This document shows, one piece after another, positions 22,173-27,675 of a stretch of DNA of 27,675 bases; the first letter of the stretch is position 1; the number at the start of each line of letters is the position of its first letter. Source of the DNA: Erythrobacter sp. CCH5-A1 (GTDB taxonomy: Bacteria > Pseudomonadota > Alphaproteobacteria > Sphingomonadales > Sphingomonadaceae); NCBI RefSeq assembly GCF_001557115.1, contig NZ_LSKQ01000265.1, forward strand, positions 1 to 27,675. Reading direction: 5' to 3'. Both the position numbers and the translations under genes were made by a program. The notes under the pieces are model-generated. The model was not told where the DNA came from. It searched no databases and was given only the letters and a program-made list of their open reading frames with translations.

Positions 22173-22552
22173 CCATCCCCCAGCCCTTTGCCCCCTCGCG
22201 CCCGATGGTCGAAGCGAAGCTGCAGTTCCGGCTGCAGCCTGGCGGTCGCAAGGCTGGCGCGAACTGTTTCATGCTTTGCCCGAAATGCGATGCGCCCGCG
22301 TTCATCCGCCGGTCGGAGCGCATGAGCGAAACTGTCACCCAGATGACCTGCCATTGCACCGATTCCGCATGCGGTCACATTTTCCGCGCCGACATCGTCT
22401 TCGTTCACACCCTGGTCGAAGGGAACATCGACCGGCCTGATCTGAACCTGCCGGTCTGTCCGCGCGACCAGCTGGTCCACGTTCGCCCGCCGGCCAGCGA
22501 AGCCGACGAAGACCAGCCCACATTCTTCGAAGACCCGCCCAGCACCGGCTGA
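22169..22552 (+). CDS. ogr: Late gene activator, Ogr/Delta-type zinc finger protein
   Basis: A 127-residue protein with cysteines at 37, 40, 63 and 68, that is C-x2-C-x22-C-x4-C, the zinc-binding spacing of P2 Ogr. The blocks CPKCDAPAFIRRSE and CTDSACGHIFRADIVFVHTL match the family. It should recruit RNA polymerase to late promoters. Compared with P2 Ogr it has about 30 extra N-terminal residues and a C-terminal acidic tail. It is the second gene of the early operon, not downstream of D as in P2, so late activation would follow early promoter firing directly. The ATG overlapping the cro stop was chosen. Confidence 0.85.
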   Translation: MTIPQPFAPSRPMVEAKLQFRLQPGGRKAGANCFMLCPKCDAPAFIRRSERMSETVTQMTCHCTDSACGHIFRADIVFVHTLVEGNIDRPDLNLPVCPRDQLVHVRPPASEADEDQPTFFEDPPSTG

Positions 22553-22590
22553 AGCGGGCGCCATCCGAACCACCACCAGCTGACGAGAGC

Positions 22591-22608
22591 GGCGGGGCCG
22601 AACCCGCC
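22591..22608 (+). other. Short GC hairpin after ogr
   Basis: GGCGGG and CCCGCC arms enclose a 6-nt loop in the 74-bp gap between ogr and the next small gene. GGGGAG just after it is the ribosome site of that gene, so folding could limit its translation or trim early transcription. Similar GGCGGG/CCCGCC arms occur in other gaps of this genome. Confidence 0.4.
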
Positions 22609-22626
22609 GATGGGGAGCCTTTACCT

Positions 22627-22770
22627 ATGCCAAGCGACGAAACCATCCGCCGGCTGCAGCGCGCTGTCAAAGCGTTCTGCATTGCCACCGCCTTCCTGAC
22701 CGCGACCGCGATCATCGTCATCCTGGAAGAAGCCGCGCCCCGCATCGCTCTGGAACTGGCCGCGCGATGA
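22627..22770 (+). CDS. Small single-pass membrane protein
   Basis: A 47-residue product, MPSDETIRRLQRAVKAF followed by a hydrophobic stretch (residues 18-33, CIATAFLTATAIIVIL) and a short tail ALELAAR. One membrane helix with a basic N-terminal side is seen. GGGGAG lies about 10 nt before the ATG, and the stop overlaps the start of the primase gene by ATGA, which argues it is real. No family was recognised. Confidence 0.6.
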   Translation: MPSDETIRRLQRAVKAFCIATAFLTATAIIVILEEAAPRIALELAAR

Positions 22771-25460
22771 ACCTGGGCGATGAAGTCATCAAGGCGCTGA
22801 AGCGCGACTTCGGTTTCAAGAAGGTCCGCGGCGCATGGATGCAGGAAGGCACCTGTCCGCAATGCGGAAAGCGCGAAGCCTATTGCGCCGCCGAGGAACC
22901 GAAGATCGTCCGCTGCGGCCGCGCCGAACGCTGCGGATGGGAAGACAGCGTTCGCAACCTGCTGCCCGACCTGTTCGAAGACTGGTCGAAGCGCTTCCCG
23001 CCGACCGAAACCAACCCCGACGCCGCCGCCGAAGCCTATCTGGCCTATGAACGCGGGCTGGACCTGCGCTTCCTGCGCGGCAAGTTCAGCCAGGAAGTCT
23101 TTCGCGACCCCGACACCGGCCAGACATCGGCGACCATCCGCTTCCCGATCACCCAGGACTTGCTGGGCGGGTCATGGTGGGAACGCATCATCGACAAGCC
23201 TGGGCGCTTCCAGAAGAAGGCGCACTTCAAGCCGCGCAGCAGCTGGTCGGGCCATTGCTGGGCGCCGAACGGGCTCGACATCCCGACCCTGGCAAAGTCC
23301 GAAACCATCTGGATTGCCGAAGGCATCTTCGACGCGGTCGCGCTCCATCAGGGCGCAAAGGTCGCCGCGGTTTCGAACATGTCGGTCAACCCCTACCCCG
23401 AACATTTCCTGAAGGCGCTGGCCGACTATCTGCAGGCCGAAGGCATCGCGACCAGGCCGAAGCTGGTCTTCGCGTTCGATGTCGGCGCCGCCGGCGTCTT
23501 CTATGCGAAAAAGCATATCAAGCGCGCCTTCAAGGAAGGCTGGGTCGCGACCGCCGCCCAGGTTCGCCCCGATGGCGAAGGGTCAAAGCTGGATTGGAAT
23601 GACCTGCTGCTGCGCCAGCAGGCCTTCCAGGGCGCGCCCGAAGATGGGCCGCTGGGGCCGAACGCGATCGCCGAATATCTGCACAATGGCGCGATCACCA
23701 TCGCCGAAACCGCAATGCAGAAGGCGCGCCTGATCGTCGACCGCGCGCAGGCGAGAGCCCGCGCCATCAACAGCTTCGACATGCGCCACGATAACCGGCT
23801 GTTCTGGGTCAATGTGAAGACCGACGAAGACACCGGCGGAACCCAGATCAACCTGACCGAAATCGCGAACTGCGCCTTCAGGCTGCTCTATCGCGAGCGC
23901 GACGAAGTCGCCGACGAAACCACCTATTTCCTGAAGATCGACTTCCCCGATCGCGCGGGCGAAGTGAAGGCGCGCTTTTCATCGGCAGCCTGCGCCAACG
24001 CGGGCGAATTCAAAAAACGGCTGATGGCCTTCGCCGGCATGTGGAGCGGGACCGGCGAACAGCTGGACCGGCTGATGAAGAATCAGACCCGCCGGCTGAA
24101 GGTCGTCGAGCCGATCGGGTTCACCGGCTATTCGCAGGCGCACCGCGCATGGGTTCTGGGCGACCTGGCGGTCCACCAGGGCCGCGTTCTGAAGGTCAAT
24201 GCGGAAAACTATTTCGATGTCGGCAAGCATGCGGTGAAGCTGCGGTCGACCGAACGCCTGCTGTCGATCGACTATGACCCCGACCAGCTGCGCTTCGACT
24301 GGCTCGACGATGTCTGGACCGCCTACGGGCCGCGGGGCCTGATCGCGCTCGCCTTTTGGGTCAAGTCGCTGTTCGCGGTCCAGATCCGCGAAAAGCACAA
24401 GTCGCTGGGCTTTCTGGAAATCACCGGACCCCCAGGGTCGGGCAAGTCCACCCTGGTCGAATTCCTTTGGAAGCTGCTGGGCCGCGTCGGTTACGAAGGC
24501 TTCGACCCGAACAAGGCGACCCGCGCCGCGCTCGCCCGCAACATGGTGAAGGTCGCGAACCTGCCGGTCGGTCTGATCGAAAGCGGGCGCGGCGACGACA
24601 ATGGTCGGGCGCATTCCCGCCAGTTCGACCCGAACGAATTGCTGGTCCTTTACAACGGCAGATCGCCGCGATCGCTGGGCAAGAAGACCGGCGGTTATGA
24701 GGTCGATGAACCGCCCTTCCTGGGCTCGATCTACCTGATGCAGAACGAGCGCATCGACGCGATTCCGGCAGTCCTGGAACGCCTGATGTCGATGGCGATC
24801 GACAAGTCGCTTTGGGGACCAGGGACGAAGGAAGCGGCGCAGCGACTGGAAGGCTGGCCGGTCGAAGAATGCAGCGGGACCATCGTCCACATCATCCGCC
24901 AGGAAGCCAGCTTCCTGCAGTTTTTCTTCGACCGCTTCACCTTCCACGATTCCCAGATGGGGAAGCGGGTCGAAGGCCTTTCCAACGCCCGCCCGATCAA
25001 ATGTCATTCGCAGCTGGCTGCCGCGATCGAAGCCCTGCCCAGGCTGTTCCCGAACTGCCGCCAGGATTGGGTCGACCAGGCCATCGCCGAAGTCGACCGC
25101 ATGGCGCTGGACCGCCAGCAATCCGCCGGCGGCGATCACCCGCTGGTCGCCGACTTCTGGGAAAAGGTCGACTATCTGATCGGGCGCGAAGGGCCGCATG
25201 ATCACGAACAGGGCAAGAGCCTTAACCGGCATCGGCGCGCCGAAGACTTCGTCGCCATCAATCTCCCCGACTTCGAAGCCCGCTGTCGCCAGGCGGGCAT
25301 CTTCCCGCCGCCGCTGGACCAGCTGAAGAAGCTGTTGCGCGGGTCGAAGTCGCGCCGCTGGCTGGCGACGAAGGCGGTCAACCCGCCAGGCGACGACAGC
25401 AAGGCGCAACAATGCTGGGTCTTCGAACAGCCGAAGGCCGGAAGGGCGCCGGTCATATGA
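22767..25460 (+). CDS. Primase-helicase-like replication protein (zinc finger, toprim, Walker A)
   Basis: An 897-residue protein. Residues 30-56 hold a zinc cluster (Cys30, Cys33, Cys50, Cys56) as in primases. A toprim-like region follows: IAEGIFDA with Glu185 and FAFDVGAAG with Asp238; the second acidic residue of the usual DxD is Gly240. A P-loop ITGPPGSGKST with Lys560 begins the ATPase/helicase part; the following LIESGRGDD may be the Walker B region but is atypical. The C-terminal 300 residues are unassigned. It probably primes and unwinds phage DNA, in the manner of P4 alpha-type proteins rather than the rolling-circle gpA of P2; no gpA-like gene is seen before the window edge. Confidence 0.75.
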   Translation: MNLGDEVIKALKRDFGFKKVRGAWMQEGTCPQCGKREAYCAAEEPKIVRCGRAERCGWEDSVRNLLPDLFEDWSKRFPPTETNPDAAAEAYLAYERGLDLRFLRGKFSQEVFRDPDTGQTSATIRFPITQDLLGGSWWERIIDKPGRFQKKAHFKPRSSWSGHCWAPNGLDIPTLAKSETIWIAEGIFDAVALHQGAKVAAVSNMSVNPYPEHFLKALADYLQAEGIATRPKLVFAFDVGAAGVFYAKKHIKRAFKEGWVATAAQVRPDGEGSKLDWNDLLLRQQAFQGAPEDGPLGPNAIAEYLHNGAITIAETAMQKARLIVDRAQARARAINSFDMRHDNRLFWVNVKTDEDTGGTQINLTEIANCAFRLLYRERDEVADETTYFLKIDFPDRAGEVKARFSSAACANAGEFKKRLMAFAGMWSGTGEQLDRLMKNQTRRLKVVEPIGFTGYSQAHRAWVLGDLAVHQGRVLKVNAENYFDVGKHAVKLRSTERLLSIDYDPDQLRFDWLDDVWTAYGPRGLIALAFWVKSLFAVQIREKHKSLGFLEITGPPGSGKSTLVEFLWKLLGRVGYEGFDPNKATRAALARNMVKVANLPVGLIESGRGDDNGRAHSRQFDPNELLVLYNGRSPRSLGKKTGGYEVDEPPFLGSIYLMQNERIDAIPAVLERLMSMAIDKSLWGPGTKEAAQRLEGWPVEECSGTIVHIIRQEASFLQFFFDRFTFHDSQMGKRVEGLSNARPIKCHSQLAAAIEALPRLFPNCRQDWVDQAIAEVDRMALDRQQSAGGDHPLVADFWEKVDYLIGREGPHDHEQGKSLNRHRRAEDFVAINLPDFEARCRQAGIFPPPLDQLKKLLRGSKSRRWLATKAVNPPGDDSKAQQCWVFEQPKAGRAPVI

Positions 25461-25942
25461 TCGACCAGCCCACCCCGACCCGCATCTGGCAGGGCATCGA
25501 AGCGGCAGACCCGCCGGTTCTGCGCAACGCCTTCGACCAGCTGCTGCAGATGGCTGAAGCCATGCTGGAATCGCGCCGGAAGCGCTTCCCTGGCGAAGTC
25601 GCCGGCGGGAAGCTGACCGCCGACGAAGCCCAGCGCGAACTGATCGCGTTCGAATATCTGGTCGCGAACTGGCGCTTTATCGCCACCGGCCAGGGCGAGC
25701 CCGCCGGTTACGGCGCCGACCATGTCCTGCGCGACGCGCTCGACGAAGCCATCGCCCGCATTGCCGCCTTCGCGGACGAAGCGGGCGGTTTCACCGAAAC
25801 CCTGGGAGAGCAAGCGCAGGCGGTCATCGCCCTGCGCTGGCACCTGGAGCCTGGGCGCAGAACCATCGCGCTGGCCAGGCTGAACCACCAGCTGCGCGCC
25901 GAAGCGCGGGCAGCGATCACCAGCAGGGAGCCTGCAGCATGA
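25457..25942 (+). CDS. Hypothetical protein, helical
   Basis: A 161-residue mostly helical protein, start IDQPTPTRIWQGIEAADPPVLRNAFDQLLQMAEAMLESRRKRF region (about 2-45), with a Glu/Ala-rich middle and a basic C-terminus (LNHQLRAEARAAITSREPAA). It has no signal peptide or membrane helix. The ATG overlapping the primase stop (ATGA) was chosen; the frame is open 15 codons further up within the primase. Not recognised. Position suggests a replication or DNA-binding accessory role, which is inference. Confidence 0.6.
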   Translation: MIDQPTPTRIWQGIEAADPPVLRNAFDQLLQMAEAMLESRRKRFPGEVAGGKLTADEAQRELIAFEYLVANWRFIATGQGEPAGYGADHVLRDALDEAIARIAAFADEAGGFTETLGEQAQAVIALRWHLEPGRRTIALARLNHQLRAEARAAITSREPAA

Positions 25943-26136
25943 TGACGAAGACCTTCGAAAAACTGCACCCGATGGCCTGCCGCTGCCGCGCCTGTCGCGC
26001 GCCGCATCAGACCGCGAACATCGCCCCGCGCCCGACTTGGCGCCTTCACCCGATCGCGAAGGCCTTGCTGGCCTGCTGCGCCTTCTGGGTCTTCATCGGC
26101 GCCCTGGTCGCCCTGTTCTGGGGGGCGGCACAATGA
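25939..26136 (+). CDS. Small membrane protein with a CxCxxC motif
   Basis: A 65-residue product. The N-terminal half carries CRCRAC (cysteines 14, 16 and 19), and the C-terminal half is a single membrane helix (about residues 43-61, LLACCAFWVFIGALVALF). Both ends overlap neighbouring genes by ATGA, supporting reality. Function unknown; a metal-binding or membrane-linked role is possible. Confidence 0.55.
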   Translation: MMTKTFEKLHPMACRCRACRAPHQTANIAPRPTWRLHPIAKALLACCAFWVFIGALVALFWGAAQ

Positions 26137-26900
26137 CCCATGCGGCAAGCTATGAATGCACTTCCTGCTCGATAGGACATCTTTCGATCGACGGCAGTTT
26201 CCCGCCTGACTGGCGACTGGTTCGCGGCGCGCCGATGTGTGGCGACTGCGCACCGGCAGACCCCGATGGCGGCGCGTCGGCGCAGGTCCAGACCGCGCCC
26301 GACTATGTCCGCTGCGAAACCGCCATCCCGCTGGTTTCGGGTTCCTATCTCGACCTGGCCGACCCCGATTGCAGCGTCATCAGGCCGGTCGACATCGCCG
26401 CGGGCCTGCGCCAGCCCCGCTTCGGCGCCCAGACCCGCGAGTTCTACACCATCGCCCAGCATTCGCTGCTGGTTCTGCGCCTGGTCAGCCCGCTGGCGCG
26501 CCAGCTGGGCGGCGAAAAGGGGCTGCAGCTGCGCCGCTGCGCGCTGATGCACGATGCCGCCGAAGCCTTCATTCATGACATCGTCACCCCGCTGAAGCGC
26601 CAGCTGCCCGACTATCGCAAGATCGAAGCCCGCCTGGAACTGCGCCTGGCCGACCGCTTTGGCTGGTCCTGGACCGACTACCGCCGGCAGCAGGTCAAGC
26701 TGGCCGACCTGCAGGCGCTGGCGATCGAACAGCGCGACCTGGTCGGGCGAACCGACCCCTGGCCAATTCTCGACCGCATCGATCGCGCGCAGCTGGCCAG
26801 CGTGAAGATCACCCGCTGCTGGCACCCCGACGAAGCGCAAGACCGCTTCCTGGCTGCCTTCGCCGACCTGTTCCCCGCTGATGAAAGGCTTGCCGCATGA
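26133..26900 (+). CDS. Zinc-ribbon plus HD-domain phosphohydrolase (YfbR-like)
   Basis: A 255-residue protein. Residues 9-39 form a Cys4 ribbon (Cys9, Cys12, Cys36, Cys39). Residues 96-250 are an HD domain: His110 in AQHSLLV, then His140-Asp141-x2-Glu144-x4-Asp149, the spacing seen in the YfbR 5'-deoxynucleotidase family. It would hydrolyse dNMPs or dNTPs and so shift the nucleotide pool during replication. The DatZ type (dATP removal in Z-DNA phages) is another HD possibility, but no PurZ-like gene is visible. The ATG overlapping the preceding stop was chosen. Confidence 0.72.
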   Translation: MTHAASYECTSCSIGHLSIDGSFPPDWRLVRGAPMCGDCAPADPDGGASAQVQTAPDYVRCETAIPLVSGSYLDLADPDCSVIRPVDIAAGLRQPRFGAQTREFYTIAQHSLLVLRLVSPLARQLGGEKGLQLRRCALMHDAAEAFIHDIVTPLKRQLPDYRKIEARLELRLADRFGWSWTDYRRQQVKLADLQALAIEQRDLVGRTDPWPILDRIDRAQLASVKITRCWHPDEAQDRFLAAFADLFPADERLAA

Positions 26901-27460
26901 CCGTTTACACCACCACTTTCGAAATCATCGGCGAAGGCCGCGTCCAGGCTGATCTTCATGAACTGCTGAAGCGCGACGCCGCTGGCAAGCAATGGGCCTT
27001 CGTCAAGGAAGTCGGCGGGTCGGGCTATTGCCCAAGCGCCTGGAACGGGGCGCTGCAGTCGGTTCTGTTCGATGGCGAACTGCCCGAAGGCTGGCGCCGC
27101 ATCGGCACCGTCAAGGGCATGACGAACGCGGTCCCTAGGGCTTCGTCGAAGGCTGGCAAGGCATTGCTGGCAAAGATCGCAGCCCTGCCCAGCAAGCCCC
27201 TGGCGACCAGCTTGGCCGCTGATCTGGGATATAACCCCGCATCCTTCGCGATGGATGGGTTCTCGATCTACTTCCCGACCGAAATCCGCGTCGAGCATCC
27301 CGAAACCCGCCACTTCCTGCGCCTTCCCCTGCAGGCCGGCGATGGCTTCGAACCCGACCTGCAGCGCCTGAAGCCTGTCGCCGAAAGCGAACTGATGAAG
27401 GCGGTCGAAGATCACAACGCTGAAGCGAAGCGGCTGCGCGAAGTGGAGCCCAGCGCATGA
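26897..27460 (+). CDS. Hypothetical protein
   Basis: A 187-residue soluble protein: TTTFEIIGEGRVQADLHELLKRD at the N-terminus, a middle PEGWRRIGTVKGMTNAVPR, and an acidic helical C-terminus (ELMKAVEDHNAEAKRLREVE). No motif was recognised. It overlaps both neighbours by ATGA and sits in the early operon next to the HD hydrolase, so a role in takeover or nucleotide metabolism is possible but unsupported. Confidence 0.6.
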   Translation: MTVYTTTFEIIGEGRVQADLHELLKRDAAGKQWAFVKEVGGSGYCPSAWNGALQSVLFDGELPEGWRRIGTVKGMTNAVPRASSKAGKALLAKIAALPSKPLATSLAADLGYNPASFAMDGFSIYFPTEIRVEHPETRHFLRLPLQAGDGFEPDLQRLKPVAESELMKAVEDHNAEAKRLREVEPSA

Positions 27461-27660
27461 CCGCCTATGCCGAGCGCCAGCGCGCCCAGAACGCGCGTCG
27501 CGACGCCTTGGCGCGCCTGCGCCTGGTTCGCCCCCTCACCAGCGAAGAACGCGACGAAGAAGCCCGCTTGGAACGCTGCCTGCAGATGCGGGTCTGGCGA
27601 GCCCAGCAGCGCGAAGTCGAACGTCGCATCGCCGCCCGCGAAAAGGAACTGACCCGATGA
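27457..27660 (+). CDS. Hypothetical small charged protein
   Basis: A 67-residue very charged helical protein, likely a coiled coil (AERQRAQNARRDALARLRLVR region, then SEERDEEARLERCLQ and VERRIAAREKEL). No family was recognised. ATGA overlaps on both sides support that it is translated. Confidence 0.55.
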   Translation: MTAYAERQRAQNARRDALARLRLVRPLTSEERDEEARLERCLQMRVWRAQQREVERRIAAREKELTR

Positions 27661-27675
27661 CCCGCCCCCATCCCC
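27657..27675 (+). CDS. Start of a further early gene, cut by the window edge
   Basis: An ATG overlaps the preceding stop (ATGA) and opens a frame MTRPHP that runs off the end. It shows that the coupled early operon continues to the right. Nothing can be said of the product. Confidence 0.35.

Noticed and set aside
23979..25412. 477-codon minus-strand open frame opposite the primase gene
   Set aside because: No motifs, and the plus strand has a zinc finger, P-loop and coupled neighbours.
26133..26900. DatZ-type dATPase of a Z-genome phage
   Set aside because: No PurZ or matching polymerase is visible, and the motif spacing fits YfbR-like enzymes; kept only as an alternative.
1..27675. CRISPR arrays, insertion sequences, tRNAs
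   Set aside because: No regular short repeats with spacers, transposase motifs, terminal inverted repeats or tRNA-like folds were noticed on reading either strand.

Overview
This window is most of the structural, lysis, switch and early region of a P2-like temperate phage (Peduoviridae-type, contractile tail) or a prophage of that kind. The very high GC content, the codon choice (GTC, CGC, GAA, GAC, CTG) and the style of the proteins suggest an alphaproteobacterial host, probably a sphingomonad. No integrase, tRNA, att site, portal (gpQ), large terminase (gpP) or scaffold (gpO) lies inside, so it cannot be said whether this is a free phage or an integrated copy. Genes are packed tightly, mostly with ATGA or TGATG overlaps, and no gene-free stretch reaches 300 bases.

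Layout. 1-3.8 kb: major capsid N, small terminase M, head completion L, tail X, tail completion R and S. 3.9-9.8 kb: baseplate J and I, fibre H, a fibre-assembly-like protein and an 888-residue beta-helix-type spike. 9.85-11.85 kb: lysis cassette (two small membrane proteins, a two-domain endolysin, Rz with Rz1 nested inside it). 11.85-19.0 kb: spike V, baseplate W, sheath FI, tube FII, E/E' with a -1 frameshift site, tape measure T, U and D. Compared with P2, the lysis cassette and the V-W pair sit in different places; the S/J and V/W junctions both carry the same 26-nt hairpin-forming repeat.

19.0-21.8 kb is an accessory and switch region. A plus-strand three-cysteine (DUF5131/Gp37-Gp68) protein converges on a minus-strand three-Cys-motif partner protein (TcmP), and their two stop codons share one palindromic hexamer. 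TcmP, a lipoprotein gene and the S24-type repressor appear to form one minus-strand operon, so TcmP and the lipoprotein should be made in the lysogen. A 20-bp palindrome fills the spacer of a strong promoter-like sequence between the repressor and a divergent YdaS/Cro-like gene.

21.87-27.7 kb is the early operon: Cro-like regulator, an Ogr-type zinc late activator, a small membrane protein, a large toprim/Walker-A primase-helicase-like protein, several unknowns and a zinc-ribbon plus HD phosphohydrolase, most linked by ATGA overlaps and running off the right edge. The proposed logic is: the repressor shuts off the early promoter; on induction Cro and Ogr are made; Ogr activates late transcription of head, tail and lysis genes; the repressor operon adds lysogenic-conversion functions. 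The TcmP/DUF5131 pair is the best candidate for a poorly described biological system.
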